Part shown: positions 46,499 through 57,100 of the stretch, one piece after another
Layout: the number at the start of each line of letters is the position of its first letter
Position numbering within the stretch: the stretch's first letter is position 1
Source: Mycobacterium colombiense
GTDB lineage: Bacteria; Actinomycetota; Actinomycetes; Mycobacteriales; Mycobacteriaceae
Reading direction: 5' to 3'
Length of the DNA: 64,000 nt
NCBI RefSeq assembly: GCF_001953985.1
Contig: NZ_MBEI01000079.1
Coordinates: 62,001-126,000 of the forward strand
The notes under the pieces: generated by a model
What the model was told of the DNA's origin: nothing
The model's input: the letters and a program-made list of their open reading frames with translations, nothing else
Database searches by the model: none
Position numbers and translations under genes: made by a program

Positions 46499-47080
46499 TT
46501 AACCGCGGGCGGAGACCGGCGTCACGATCGGAACGACGAACTCCTCGAGCATCGCCCGCTCCTCGTCCTCGTCGCGCCCCGGGTGCGTCAGCAGCGAGAC
46601 GATCACCCGCACCGTCCAGCGGCCGCGGCGCTCGATGACCGCGGGATCGTCGGGCCCCAGCGACTGCAGGAACGCCACCGCCAGGGCTGCGATCACGTCG
46701 GATTGGCCGGCCAATTCGCCACCCACCGGCGGGCGGGTGGTGGCGAACCAGGACGCCAGCGCCGGGCTCTCGCGCACCATCCTCAGCGTGACGAGGATGC
46801 TCGCGACCAGCCGTTCGCGCGGGTCCTCGATGTCGCCGGTGCGCGCGATGATCTCGCGGCCCAGCCGGTGGGTTTCGCGGTGGATGTAGGCGGTTCGCAG
46901 CGCCTCGCGGTTCTCGAAATACCGGTACAGAGTCGCGCGGGAACAGCCTGCCGCCCGGGCGATTTCGTTCATGCCGATCGAGTCCGAGTCGCGCTCGGTG
47001 TACAGCCGCTCGGCGGCGTCGAGGATGCGGTCGGCGGCCGCCTCGGTCCGGTGCGTGCCCAGCCAGTCGTTGCCGGGCAT
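46499..47080 (-). CDS. TetR-family regulator linked to cyp130 (Rv1255c-like)
   Basis: A 193-residue TetR protein. The helix-turn-helix is at about 18-60 (AADRILDAAERLYTERD, then MNEIARAAGCSRATLYRYFENREAL; given in parts). It is encoded directly after cyp130, with its ATG on the last base of the cyp130 TGA region (TGATG overlap), so both are made from one mRNA. A perfect 8-10-8 palindrome on the cyp130 promoter is the obvious candidate operator, making this an autoregulated P450 unit; the inducer is unknown. Confidence 0.9.
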   Translation of the reverse strand: MPGNDWLGTHRTEAAADRILDAAERLYTERDSDSIGMNEIARAAGCSRATLYRYFENREALRTAYIHRETHRLGREIIARTGDIEDPRERLVASILVTLRMVRESPALASWFATTRPPVGGELAGQSDVIAALAVAFLQSLGPDDPAVIERRGRWTVRVIVSLLTHPGRDEDEERAMLEEFVVPIVTPVSARG

Positions 47081-48321
47081 CAGGATTTCACCCGGATGGG
47101 CACCGACAGGGGACGCCGGACATAACTGCCACCGGCCCAGACGATTCCGGAGTCGTCAACCTCGAAGTCTGGGCAGCGCGCCAGCAGTTCGGTCAGCGCA
47201 ACCCGGGACTGCATCCGGGCCGCGGCCGCGCCCAGGCAGTGATGCGCGCCGTGGCTGAACGTCAGGATATTGCGTGGGCAGCGGGTCACGTCGAGTTCGC
47301 CTGCGTCCGAGCCGTATTGGCGTTCATCGCGGTTGGCCGAGCCGTAGAGCAGCAGCACCCTGCGCCCGGCCGGGATGGTGGTCTCGCCGACGGTGACGTC
47401 ACGGGTCACGGTGCGGGCCAATCCCTGCACCGGCGAGGTCAGCCGCAGCAGCTCCTCGACCGCGTCGGGAATGCGAGCCGGTTCGTCCACCAACAGCTGA
47501 CGTTGGTCGGGGCGCTGGTGCAGCAAAGGCATCGAGCCGCCGAGCATGCCGGTGACGGTGTCGTTGCCGCCGGTGACCATGGTGAACGTGAACGCCAGGA
47601 TGGACAGCGTGCCGGCGATGTCGCCGTCGGCCCCGACTCCGGCGGCCACCAGGTGCGAGATGGTGTCGTCCTCGGGTTCGGTCCGGCGCCGTTCGATCAG
47701 CCCGGTGAAGTAGGCCATCATCGACCCGACCGCATCGCCGACGGTTTCCAGCGCGCCACCGACCCCGCCCTCGGCGGTGTTGGCCGCGACGATCGCCTGG
47801 GTCCAGCCGTCGAATTGGACCCAGTCCTCCTCCGGCACACCGAGATAATGCGCGACCACCATCGACGGCAGCGGTTTGAACAGCTCCGCGACGATGTCGC
47901 CGCCGCCGGCCGAGCGCAACCCCTCGATGCGCTCAACGACGAACTCCCGGACCTTGGGTTCCACCGCCTCGACCTGCCGCGGCGTGAAGCCGCGCGACAC
48001 CAATTTGCGGAATTCCGTGTGTACCGGTGGATCCTGCATGACAAACGGCGGATTATCCTGCAGCCCAATCAATTCCAGGTCGTCATAGTTGACTGTCAGT
48101 CCCTGCGCGGAGGAGAAGGTCTCGTGATCGCGCGCCGCGGCCCACACGTCGGCGTGCCGGGAGAGCACGTAGTAGTCATCTTCGGGGTGCTTCGCAGGAA
48201 CGACGTGGTGCACCGGGTCGTGGTCGCGCAAGGCGCGGTACATCGGCCACGGGTTCGGCCACGTGTCGGCGGTGGCCAGCTGAAACTTGACCGGTGCGTC
48301 GTGAGACATAACGGCAGCCAT
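47080..48321 (-). CDS. cyp130: Cytochrome P450 CYP130
   Basis: A 413-residue soluble P450 matching M. tuberculosis CYP130 (405 residues). It has the I-helix oxygen-activation segment VTGGNDTVT, a K-helix ExxR (EELLR) and the heme loop FSHGAHHCLG (355-364) with Cys362 as iron ligand. The physiological substrate is unknown. Two in-frame ATGs, 48321 (MAAVMSHD) and 48309 (MSHD), are possible; TACGAA 6 nt before 48321 favours the first. It is co-transcribed with a tetR gene. Confidence 0.95.
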   Translation of the reverse strand: MAAVMSHDAPVKFQLATADTWPNPWPMYRALRDHDPVHHVVPAKHPEDDYYVLSRHADVWAAARDHETFSSAQGLTVNYDDLELIGLQDNPPFVMQDPPVHTEFRKLVSRGFTPRQVEAVEPKVREFVVERIEGLRSAGGGDIVAELFKPLPSMVVAHYLGVPEEDWVQFDGWTQAIVAANTAEGGVGGALETVGDAVGSMMAYFTGLIERRRTEPEDDTISHLVAAGVGADGDIAGTLSILAFTFTMVTGGNDTVTGMLGGSMPLLHQRPDQRQLLVDEPARIPDAVEELLRLTSPVQGLARTVTRDVTVGETTIPAGRRVLLLYGSANRDERQYGSDAGELDVTRCPRNILTFSHGAHHCLGAAAARMQSRVALTELLARCPDFEVDDSGIVWAGGSYVRRPLSVPIRVKS

Positions 48322-48356
48322 GTCTCATTCGTACGACACCAAGACCAGGATGTCAA
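48302..48356 (-). promoter_or_regulatory. Promoter and palindromic operator of cyp130-tetR
   Basis: Minus strand: a perfect -35 TTGACA (48356-48351), 17-bp spacer, -10 TACGAA (48333-48328), then ATG 48321. A perfect inverted repeat, TGAGACAT (48302-48309), 10-nt spacer, ATGTCTCA (48320-48327), starts right at the -10 edge and covers the transcription and translation start. This is typical of an autoregulatory TetR site. Confidence 0.72.
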
Positions 48357-48408
48357 CCGCGCACGATACCGAGCGCCCCGCCAGCCGGGCACTTACTCAA
48401 AGCAAGAC

Positions 48409-49776
48409 CTAAATACCCGACCCCGGGTTCAAAATGCCCTGCGGATCCAGGGCCTGCTTGATGCGCCGGTTGAGATCCATCACGTCGGGTCCCAGATAGC
48501 CGGCCAGCCAGGGCCGCTTCAGCCGGCCGACGCCGTGCTCGCCGGTGATGGTGCCGCCCAGCCCGACCGCCAGGTCCATGATCTCGCCGAACGCCAGGTG
48601 GGCGCGTTCGGTCATGTCGGCATCGGCGGGGTCGTAGACGATCAGCGGGTGGGTGTTGCCGTCGCCGGCGTGCGCGATCACCGAGATCATCAGGTCGCGT
48701 TCGGCGGCGATGCGCGCGATCCCGGTGACCAGCTCGCCCAGCGCCGGAAGCGGCACCCCGACGTCCTCGAGCAGAAGCGAGCCCTTGGCCTCGACGGCCG
48801 GGATGCAGAACCGCCGGGCGACGACGAATGCCTCGCCCTCGTCGGGGTCGTCGGTCGAAAACACTTCGGTCGCAGCGTGTTCCGCGAACACCTCGGCCAT
48901 GATTTCGGCGTCCTCGCTGCCGGCGCGGCCGCGCTCGTCGGACCCGGCCACCAGCATGGCGGCCGCCCCGCGGTCGAGATCCATGCGCAGGGTGTCCTCG
49001 ACGGCGTTGATCGCCACCGAATCCATGAACTCCAGCATCGAGGGGCGAAGCTTCCCGGTGACCCCGAGCACCGCCTCGACCGCGTGCTCGACGGTCGCGA
49101 AGCTGGCCACCACGATGCTGGACGCGTTCTGCTTGGGCACCAGCCGCAGCGTCACCTCGGTGACGACGCCCAGCGTGCCCTCGCTGCCGACGAAGAGCTT
49201 GGTCAGGCTGAGCCCCGCGACGTCTTTGAGGCGCGGGCCGCCCAGCCGGACCGCGGTGCCGTCGGCCAGCACCACCTGCATGCCCAGCACGTAATCGGTG
49301 GTGACGCCGTATTTCACGCAGCACAGCCCGCCGGCGTTGGTGGCGATGTTGCCGCCGATGCTGCAGATTTCGAACGACGACGGGTCCGGCGGATACCACA
49401 GGCCGTGCTCGGCGGCCGCCTTCTTCACCTCGGCGTTGAACAGCCCGGGCTGGCACACCGCGGTGCGGGTCACCGGGTCGATAGTGATGTCGCGCATCTT
49501 CTCGGTGGACAGCACGATGCCGTTGTCCAGTGCCGTCGCCCCGCCGGACAGGCCGCTGCCGGCGCCGCGGGTCACGACCGGGACCCGGTGCGCGGCGGCC
49601 CAGCGCAGCACGGTCTGCACCTCTTCGGTGTGCCGCGGCCGGACCACGGCCAGCGGCTTGCCGGCCGACGGGTCGAACGCGCGGTCCTGGCGATAGCCCT
49701 CGGTCACGGTCGGGTCGGTGACGACCATCCCGTCGGGCAGGTCGGCGATCAGGCTGGCCAGGGCGTCAGAGCTCAC
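48409..49776 (-). CDS. FAD-linked oxidase, glycolate/D-lactate dehydrogenase type (Rv1257c-like)
   Basis: A 455-residue VAO/PCMH-fold flavoprotein. The FAD pyrophosphate loop is RGAGSGLSGGATAL (70-83), followed by ICSIGGNIATNAGG, and the C-terminal cap has the metal/substrate motif VIAHAGDGNTHPL and the final GTITGEHGVGRLK. It resembles GlcD or D-2-hydroxyacid dehydrogenases; the exact substrate cannot be told from sequence. The start is GTG 49776 with TAGTAT 6 nt upstream (leaderless). Confidence 0.9.
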   Translation of the reverse strand: MSSDALASLIADLPDGMVVTDPTVTEGYRQDRAFDPSAGKPLAVVRPRHTEEVQTVLRWAAAHRVPVVTRGAGSGLSGGATALDNGIVLSTEKMRDITIDPVTRTAVCQPGLFNAEVKKAAAEHGLWYPPDPSSFEICSIGGNIATNAGGLCCVKYGVTTDYVLGMQVVLADGTAVRLGGPRLKDVAGLSLTKLFVGSEGTLGVVTEVTLRLVPKQNASSIVVASFATVEHAVEAVLGVTGKLRPSMLEFMDSVAINAVEDTLRMDLDRGAAAMLVAGSDERGRAGSEDAEIMAEVFAEHAATEVFSTDDPDEGEAFVVARRFCIPAVEAKGSLLLEDVGVPLPALGELVTGIARIAAERDLMISVIAHAGDGNTHPLIVYDPADADMTERAHLAFGEIMDLAVGLGGTITGEHGVGRLKRPWLAGYLGPDVMDLNRRIKQALDPQGILNPGSGI

Positions 49777-49788
49777 GGCCCGATACTA
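49777..49788 (-). promoter_or_regulatory. Putative leaderless promoter of the GlcD-like oxidase
   Basis: Minus-strand TAGTAT (49788-49783), then 6 nt, then GTG 49776. The upstream MFS gene ends at 49797, so this -10 sits in a 20-bp gap. Confidence 0.5.
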
Positions 49789-49796
49789 GGCCCGCC

Positions 49797-51038
49797 TCAC
49801 GGGCCCGGGCCTTGCGCGAACTCCGGCGCGCGGTCCAGTTCGTGCAGCGACGGCAGCCGGCAGGCGACCAGGCCGATCAGCAGGATCGGTACCGCCAGCG
49901 CCAGGAACGTGACCTTCAGCCCGGCCGCGTCGGTCAGCGGACCGGCCACCAGCAGGCCCAGCGGGCCCGCCGCGTAGGTCAACCCGGTCATCACCCCGAC
50001 CACTCGGCCGCGCAGCCGGTGCGGGGCCCGGGTCTGCATCATGTAGTTGTAAATCGGCTGGATCGGTCCGTAGACCACGCCGGTGACCGCGCACAGCACC
50101 AGGATCACCGGCAACGGCGGCAGGAACGCGACCCCGACGGTCGCCGCCCCGAAGGTGAGGGTCGCCGTGAGCACGGCCGTGCGCCGTCGCAGATGGTTCG
50201 ACAGCGCGGCATAGCCGAGCGCTCCCGCTACGCCGCCGAACCCGATCGCCATCAGCGCCCATCCCAGTTGCGCGGGTTGGCGTTGGTCGGAGAAGTACTT
50301 CGGAAACAGGACGCTTTCCATCGGCAGGTAGAGCGCGGTGACGGCCAGGTCGATCAAGCCCAGCGTCCGAAGCACCCTCATGTTCCAGACGAAGCGCAAC
50401 CCTTCGGCGATGCCGGACACCCATCCGCCGGGCCGGGTCTCGCGCGCAGGCTTTCCGCTGCCCTCGAGCCGCAGCGACCCGATCGTCAGGATGGACAGCC
50501 CGAACAGCCCGGCCGTGATCCACATAGTGTTGATGCCGCCGACGGTGGCGATCATCAGGCCCCCGATGCCCGGCCCCACGATGTACCCCAGGTTGAGAAT
50601 CGCTTCGTAGATGCTGTTGGTGCGTGCCAGCGACCAGCCCGCGCGGCCGGCGGGGCCGGGCAGCATCGACTCGCGCGCCGTGGTCCCGGCCGGGTCGAAG
50701 CCGGCCGCGAAGAAGGCGAGGACGGCCAGCAGCGCCAGGTTGAGGGCGTCCGCGCCGAGACCCCACGCGATCAGCGGCACCAGGGTCACCGCCGCCCCGG
50801 AGAGCGAATCGGAGACCAGCGATATTCGGCGGCGTCCGAAGAAGTCGACCGCGGTGCCCGCGACGAGCGTGGACAGCACCAACGGCAGCGTCATCGCCAA
50901 GGCCACGGCCGAGGCGTCGCGCGCGCTGTTGTGGTGCTGCAACGCCAACCAGGGGAACGCCACTATCGAGATGCCGCTACCCGCCGTCGCCATCAACGTG
51001 GCGAACAGGATCAGGAATGCTGGGCCGCCGCTTTTCAT
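49797..51038 (-). CDS. Tap-like MFS efflux protein (Rv1258c-like)
   Basis: A 413-residue MFS transporter with about 12 membrane helices ([27 protein letters not shown] at the N terminus). It closely matches Rv1258c (Tap), a WhiB7-controlled efflux pump that contributes to tetracycline, aminoglycoside and rifampicin tolerance. The ATG at 51038 (MKSGGPAF) fits the M. tuberculosis start; upstream codons would add a hydrophilic, non-conserved leader. It is divergent from udgB, with 61 bp between the start codons. A WhiB7-type AT-rich box could not be placed with confidence. Confidence 0.9.
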   Translation of the reverse strand: MKSGGPAFLILFATLMATAGSGISIVAFPWLALQHHNSARDASAVALAMTLPLVLSTLVAGTAVDFFGRRRISLVSDSLSGAAVTLVPLIAWGLGADALNLALLAVLAFFAAGFDPAGTTARESMLPGPAGRAGWSLARTNSIYEAILNLGYIVGPGIGGLMIATVGGINTMWITAGLFGLSILTIGSLRLEGSGKPARETRPGGWVSGIAEGLRFVWNMRVLRTLGLIDLAVTALYLPMESVLFPKYFSDQRQPAQLGWALMAIGFGGVAGALGYAALSNHLRRRTAVLTATLTFGAATVGVAFLPPLPVILVLCAVTGVVYGPIQPIYNYMMQTRAPHRLRGRVVGVMTGLTYAAGPLGLLVAGPLTDAAGLKVTFLALAVPILLIGLVACRLPSLHELDRAPEFAQGPGP

Positions 51039-51099
51039 TGGAATATCGCCGCTGAATTTATGCCAATGCGGTATTTGCGGCGACCGAATTTTTCGACTC

Positions 51100-51927
51100 A
51101 TGCAGGATGTTCATGTGCTCGCCCACCCACGCACCGGCCAGATGTTCGGCTCTCCGGTCGGGGCGGGCGCCGGATGGCCGGGCGATCCGGCCACGCCGCT
51201 GACACCGGTGGCAACCGATGCCGCCGCCGTCGTCGAGCTCGCCGAACACGCCGGTTCGATTCCCGAAATCGACGCGCTGGTCAGCGTCTGCCGGGCCTGC
51301 CCGCGATTGGTCAGCTGGCGCGAGGACGTCGCGGTCGTCAAGCGCCGAGCCTTTGCCGACCAACCGTATTGGGGGCGACCCGTGCCCAGTTGGGGGTCGG
51401 CGCGGCCCCGGCTGTTGATCGTCGGTTTGGCGCCCGCCGCGCACGGGGCCAACCGGACCGGGCGGATGTTCACCGGCGACCGCTCGGGCGACCAGTTGTA
51501 CGCGGCGCTGTACCGGGCCGGACTGGTGAACCAGCCGACCAGTGTCGACGCCGCGGATGGGTTGCGGACCAAGAAGGTTCGCATCGTCGCGCCGGTGCGC
51601 TGTGCGCCTCCGGCCAACGCCCCGACGACCGAGGAGCGCGACGCCTGCTGGCCCTGGCTGCAGGCCGAATGGCGGTTGGTGTCCGAGGATGTCCGCGTGG
51701 TGGTGGCCCTGGGTGGGTTCGGTTGGCAGATCGCGCTGCGGCTGCCGGGCACCTTCGCGGGGCGAAAGCCGCGGTTCGGCCACGGCGTCGTTGCCGATTT
51801 GGCGCCCGGCGTGCGATTGCTCGGCTGCTACCACCCCAGCCAGCAAAACATGTTCACCGGTAGGTTGACACCAGCAATGCTCGACGACGTCTTTCGCGAC
51901 GCAAAAGAACTGGCAGGGATCAAGTGA
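51100..51927 (+). CDS. udgB: Type-5 uracil-DNA glycosylase
   Basis: Family-5 UDG (UdgB), a 4Fe-4S enzyme that removes uracil, hypoxanthine and ethenocytosine from DNA. The 275-residue protein has the motif [19 protein letters not shown], in which the polar catalytic residue of other UDGs is missing as the family expects, the later CYHPSQQN motif, and cluster cysteines in CRACPRL and PVRCAPP...CWPWL. The start is ATG 51100 or GTG 51115 (the latter has AGGA upstream); both precede the conserved [11 protein letters not shown]. It is coupled by GTGA to the following monooxygenase. Confidence 0.93.
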   Translation: MQDVHVLAHPRTGQMFGSPVGAGAGWPGDPATPLTPVATDAAAVVELAEHAGSIPEIDALVSVCRACPRLVSWREDVAVVKRRAFADQPYWGRPVPSWGSARPRLLIVGLAPAAHGANRTGRMFTGDRSGDQLYAALYRAGLVNQPTSVDAADGLRTKKVRIVAPVRCAPPANAPTTEERDACWPWLQAEWRLVSEDVRVVVALGGFGWQIALRLPGTFAGRKPRFGHGVVADLAPGVRLLGCYHPSQQNMFTGRLTPAMLDDVFRDAKELAGIK

Positions 51928-53054
51928 CCGAGGTTCTGGTATCGGGCGCCAGCGTGGCGGGCGCGGCGACCGCGTTTTGGCTTGGGCGGCATGGCTTTTC
52001 GGTGACCGTAGTGGAGCGCCACCGAGGGCCGAGGCCGGGCGGACAGGCGATCGACGTGCGCGGACCGGCGTTGACGGTGCTCGAGCGGATGGGCCTGCTG
52101 GGCGCCGCCCAGAAGCGCAAGACGCAAATTCAGGGGTCCTCGGTCGTCGATCGTGACGGCAACGAATTGTCCCGGGACACCGAGTCGACACCCACCGGTG
52201 GGCCCATCGACAGTCCCAACATCGAGCTGTTGCGCGACGACTTGGTCGAATTGCTTTATGGCGCAAGCCAATGGACGGCCGAGTATCTCTTCGATGACAC
52301 CATCGTCGCCGTGCAGGACGATGGCGCGGCGGTCCACGTCACCTTCGAGCGCGCCGCGCCGCGCAGTTTCGATCTCGTGATCGGTGCCGACGGATTGCAC
52401 TCCAATGTGCGGCGATTGGTCTTCGGGCCGGAAGAGGATTTCATCGAGAGGCTGGGCACCCACGCGGCGATCTTCACGGTGCCCAATTTCTTGGACCTGG
52501 ACTACTGGCAGACGTGGCACTACGGGGACGCCACCATGGCGGGGGTCTACAGCGCGCGCAACAACACCGAGGCCCGGGCCATGGTCGGCTTCATGGATAC
52601 CGAGCTGCGGATCGACTACCGCGACACCGAGGTCCAATTGGCCGAGCTGGAGCGGCGGATGGCCGGCGACGGCTGGGTTCGCCCGCAACTGCTGGAGTAC
52701 ATGCGGACCGCACCGGACTTCTACTTCGACGAGATGTCGCAGATCAAGATGGATCGCTGGTCGCGGGGGAGGGTGGCGCTGGTCGGTGACGCCGGATACT
52801 GCTGTTCGCCCCTGTCGGGTCAGGGGACCAGTGTCGCGCTGCTGGGCGCCTACATCCTGGCCGGTGAGCTCAAGGCGGCCGCCCGGGACGAGACAATCGA
52901 CTACGAAGCCGGCTTCGCCAACTATCACCGCGAGTTCAGCGACTACGTCAAGCGCAACCAGTGGCTGGTCGTGGACAACATTCCGGGCGGTGCGCCGATA
53001 CCGCAAGAGGTATTCGACCGCATCGTCGTCTCCATCACGCTCAAGGACTACTGA
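51924..53054 (+). CDS. FAD-dependent monooxygenase (Rv1260-like)
   Basis: A 376-residue class A aromatic-hydroxylase-type flavoprotein. The N-terminal dinucleotide motif is [19 protein letters not shown] (residues 5-23), the middle motif [12 protein letters not shown], and the FAD/ribityl motif [18 protein letters not shown]. The substrate is unknown; the fold is used for aromatic, polyketide and tetracycline hydroxylation. It starts at GTG 51924, overlapping the udgB stop. Confidence 0.9.
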   Translation: MTEVLVSGASVAGAATAFWLGRHGFSVTVVERHRGPRPGGQAIDVRGPALTVLERMGLLGAAQKRKTQIQGSSVVDRDGNELSRDTESTPTGGPIDSPNIELLRDDLVELLYGASQWTAEYLFDDTIVAVQDDGAAVHVTFERAAPRSFDLVIGADGLHSNVRRLVFGPEEDFIERLGTHAAIFTVPNFLDLDYWQTWHYGDATMAGVYSARNNTEARAMVGFMDTELRIDYRDTEVQLAELERRMAGDGWVRPQLLEYMRTAPDFYFDEMSQIKMDRWSRGRVALVGDAGYCCSPLSGQGTSVALLGAYILAGELKAAARDETIDYEAGFANYHREFSDYVKRNQWLVVDNIPGGAPIPQEVFDRIVVSITLKDY

Positions 53055-53101
53055 GCCCGCGCGGCGGGAACGTTTGCGGGGCCGCGCGCGTTGACGCGAT
53101 C

Positions 53102-54133
53102 GTGCGTCTTTCCGTCCTTGACCTCATCCCGGTGCGCACCGACCAGACGACTGGTGGGGCCCTGGCGGCCACCGTGCAGCTCGCGCAGGCCGCCGACCGG
53201 CTGGGTTTCACCCGCTACTGGGTCGCCGAGCACCACAACATGCCGTCGGTGGGTGCCACCAGCCCACCGGTGGTGCTCGCTTACCTGGCCGCGCAGACCT
53301 CGCAGCTGCGGCTCGGGTCGGGCGGCGTGATGCTGCCCAATCACGCCCCGCTGGCGGTGGCCGAGCAGTTCGCGCTGCTGGAAGCCGCCGCCCCGGGCCG
53401 GATCGACCTCGGCATCGGCCGGGCGCCCGGATCGGATCCGGTGACGTCGTATGCCCTGCGCGGCGGTCGGGACGATCGTGACATCGAGAACTTCCCCGAA
53501 TACCTCGACGACGTGGCGGCGCTGATGAGCGCTCGCGGCGTGCGGGTTCCGCTGCGCTCGGGTGATTACACCCTCAGGGCCACCCCGGCCGCGGCGGGTG
53601 AACCGCGTCTGTGGCTGCTGGGCTCGTCGATGTACTCGGCGCATCTGGCCGCCGCCAAGGGGCTGCCGTATGTGTTCGCACATCACTTCTCCGGCAACGG
53701 AACCGAAGAGGCGCTCGAGGTGTACCGCTCGCGATTCAAGCCTAGTGAGTTGACGGCCGAGCCGCTGACGTTTCTGACGGTGAACGCGGCGGTGGCCGAA
53801 ACGCGGGAAGAGGCAACGGCTTTGATGTTGCCCAACCTGCAGATGATGGCCCGGCTCCGGACCGGCCAGCCGCTGGGGCCCGTGCCGCTGGTCGAGGAGG
53901 CCGCGGTCGCCGAATTGACCGGACAGCAACAGCGGATCGTCGAGAGTGGCCTGCAACGCGCCGTTTTGGGGGCACCGGCTGAAGCCGCCGACCAGATCCG
54001 GGCGCTGGCCGACCGGTTCGGCGTCGACGAGGTCATGGTGAACCCGGTGGCCTCGGCGCGCCGCGGCACCGATCCTGACACCGCACCGGCGCGCGTCGCG
54101 ACGCTGGAGCTACTGGCCAAGGAGCTGTTCTAG
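53102..54133 (+). CDS. Luciferase-like (LLM class) flavin-dependent oxidoreductase
   Basis: A 343-residue TIM-barrel LLM protein of the MsnO8/YhbW type: LSVLDLIPVRTDQT at the N terminus, RYWVAEHHNMPSVG, GSGGVMLPNHAPLAVAEQF and RIDLGIGRAPGSDP are the family landmarks. It uses FMN or F420; the sequence does not settle which. GTG 53102 begins at the conserved RLSVLDL; no ribosome site is evident. Its TAG stop is shared in a CTAG with the convergent GGDEF/EAL gene. This slot holds the F420-dependent Rv1261c in H37Rv, as I recall. Confidence 0.87.
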   Translation: MRLSVLDLIPVRTDQTTGGALAATVQLAQAADRLGFTRYWVAEHHNMPSVGATSPPVVLAYLAAQTSQLRLGSGGVMLPNHAPLAVAEQFALLEAAAPGRIDLGIGRAPGSDPVTSYALRGGRDDRDIENFPEYLDDVAALMSARGVRVPLRSGDYTLRATPAAAGEPRLWLLGSSMYSAHLAAAKGLPYVFAHHFSGNGTEEALEVYRSRFKPSELTAEPLTFLTVNAAVAETREEATALMLPNLQMMARLRTGQPLGPVPLVEEAAVAELTGQQQRIVESGLQRAVLGAPAEAADQIRALADRFGVDEVMVNPVASARRGTDPDTAPARVATLELLAKELF

Positions 54134-57100
54134 CCCTCGTTCGAACGCGCCCGCTCGTTGGACCGGCTGGGCTGAGGATTCGGCGCGTGGCTGGCGATCC
54201 AGTCCCGCAGGTCATCCGGCGGCAGCGGCGGGCTGTGCACGAAGCCCTGGGTGATGTTGCAGCCATACCGCCGCAGGGCGTGCAGGGTGGCCTCGTTTTC
54301 GACTCCCTCGGCGACCAGATCGGCACCCAGGTTGGACGCCAGCGCCACCGTCGACCGCACGATGGCGACCGAGCGCGCGTCGTGGGCCAGCCGCGACACG
54401 AAGATTCGGTCGAGTTTCAGCTCGTCGACCGAAACCTCTTGCAGGCGAGCCAATGACGACCAACCGGTGCCGTAATCGTCGAGCGAGATGCGGATTCCCA
54501 GGCCCTGCAGCGCGGCGACGGTGTTGCGGGATCGCACGGAATCCACCAGCGCGCTCTCGGTGATCTCGAGGATGAGCGCCTCGGCGGGCAGATCGTAATT
54601 GGCGAGTAGTCGCTCGACGGTGCCGACGAGTTCGATGTCCAGCAGGTTGGTCGTCGACAGGTTCACCGCGACTGTCAGCGGCATGCCTTCTTCGCGCCAC
54701 GAGCGGACCTGCGCCAGAGCCATGGACAGTGTGCGGTTGGAGATTTTGCGCATCAGCCCGGCGCGTTCGGCGACGGACAGAAACTCCTCCGGCAACAGTG
54801 TTCCGCGGGTGGGGTGCTGCCAGCGCAGCACCGCCTCGACACTGTGGACGCTGTTGTCGCGGCCGTCGATCTTGGGCTGGTAGTGCAGCTTCAGCTCCTC
54901 GGTATCGAACAATGCCGTGCGCAATTCCTCAATCAAGCTCGGGTCGTTGTCGCGATGGACCTCGAACGAGGAGTCGTAGACCGCGATCTTGCTGCGGGCG
55001 GATTTGGCGTGCGCCATGGTGGTTTCGGCGCGACTCAACAAGTCTTGCGGGGAGTCGCAGTGATCTGGGCAGAGCGCGATGGCGATGCGGGCGTCCACCT
55101 GCACGGTGATCGGATCCAAGGCGATTGGCTCACTTAAGGCTTCGAGCAGCCGGCCCGCCGAGGCGCTGGCCGCGGTGAGGTTGGCCCCATCCGACAGCAG
55201 CACGGCGAATTGTTCTTCGCCCACCCGTGCGAGCAGATCATCACGACGGACGCAGCCGGCCAGTCGATTTGCGATATGGCATAGCAGCTCATCACCGAAC
55301 TGCCTGCCGATCGAGTCGGTGATCTCGTGAAAATCGCTCAGGCTCAACAACAACAGCGCGCGGCGCGCGTGTGCTCTGGTCGGAATCGACCGCGTTCCCG
55401 ATGGCGGCGAAACGGGCAACCCGGTCAGGGCCGTCGCCAGTGAGCGCCGGTTCGGCAGTGCCGTCAACTCGTCGATCATCCCGAGTCTGTCGTTCGTCTC
55501 CAGCAGGCTCGCGTTGCGGAAGGTCAGCGCGAACCGACCGGTCGCCACGACAAGGCTCAACGCCGCCAGCGTCGCGGCGAGTCCCGAATGATGTGCCAGG
55601 ACGATCACGCCCAGCGCCACGATGGCGGACACCACCGGAGTGATGTAGGGCCCGTATCGGCCTCGGGGTGGTTGCGTGAACGACGGCGATCTGGCCCAGC
55701 TCGCCATCGCGATGAGCAACGACGACGCGGCCCAGCACGCATCCAGCAGCGAGCCGGCCCGGTACAAGCCGGCGGACGTCTGGAAGAGATAGGCGGCATC
55801 CGCGACCGCGAACAGGACCAATCCGGCCACCAGCAGCGCCCAGCGAATTTCGTTGCGCCAGCCGAGGATTGGCAACATGCCGGCGGCCAGGGCCAGGAGC
55901 ACCAGATCGCTCCACGGATAGGCCAGCCCAACCCATACGGTCGCCGCGCTGTGTACCGCGGCGGCCCGGATCGGGCCGGCCGTCAACGCCGCGGCCACCG
56001 CCGCCAACGTCAAAGCGCAGATGAACGAGTCGAGCTGAATCGGGACCGGGAGCCGCTTGAGCCGTGCCCGCATGAGCAGCAACAGCCCGGCGTAGACGAA
56101 GGGGTAGTACGCCAGGTATTCGGGGTCGGCCACCGACGGGGATCGGCCGCTCGGCACCCACAGGGCATAGACGATGTCACCCACCGCCGAGGACGCCATG
56201 CCCGCGGCGATCAGCGCCCAGCCGATCCGGTCGGCCGGGACACGGTAGGCGCGAAGGGCGATCAGTGCCGCCGCGACCACGGTCAACGCCGTATACAGCG
56301 CGGCGGCCGAGACGATGCCGTGCCCGGCATTCGGACGCACGGCGCTGGACACGGTGAAGGCGACCAATCCGACTGCCAGCAGCGCGATTGCGGCCCGAAC
56401 GTCCCGCGGCGGCCAGCGGACGGCGTCGGGAGCGTCCTCGGGCGGGCTCGGTGCCGCGGTCGCGACCTCGGCGGCCGGGCGGGAATCGCGCGGCGTATCG
56501 CCGTTGCCATCACTGATAACACGGGAGGCCACGGGCGATCTGTGCGAATCCGGCGCCGCCGGAAACGCATATGGCAGCGGCAAGTCGGGCATGAAGCTGC
56601 GGATGCATTGTCCGCCTTCGCGTTTGGCGGCGTACATAGCCAAGTCGGCGTGTCTCAGCAGCTGATCGACGGTGCAGTTCGCCGAGCCGGTGGCCACTGT
56701 GAATCCGATGCTCGGCCGCACCGTGATCGGAATGCCGTCGATCAAAATGGCTCCGGTGAATGCGTCGAGGATGCGGTGCGCGGCCGCCTGCGATTCTTCG
56801 ACGGAGGTTTCGATGACCGCCGCGAATTCGTCGCCGCCCAGCCGGGCGATGGTGCCCGCGTCACCCAGGGCGGCGGTGAGCCGGCCGGCCACCCGGACCA
56901 GGAGTTCGTCACCGGCCGGATGGCCCAGGGCGTCGTTGACCGCTTTGAAGTTGTCGAGGTCCAGGCACAGCACCGCGATGGGTGTGCCGTCGGGGTGCCG
57001 GCGCGCGACGGCCAGCTCCAACCGGTGCAGGAAGAGCGCCCGGTTGGCCAGACCGGTCAGGTGGTCGCGGAAGGCCTCCTGCGCGACTTCGGACAGCAGA

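Noticed and set aside
47239-49977. 912-codon plus-strand frame over cyp130 and the GlcD-like oxidase
   Set aside because: Complementary shadow of two clear enzymes, with no start context or domains.
51039-51099. WhiB7 promoter element for the Tap-like pump
   Set aside because: AT-rich patches are present in the divergent gap, but none has the required place directly upstream of a clear -10.
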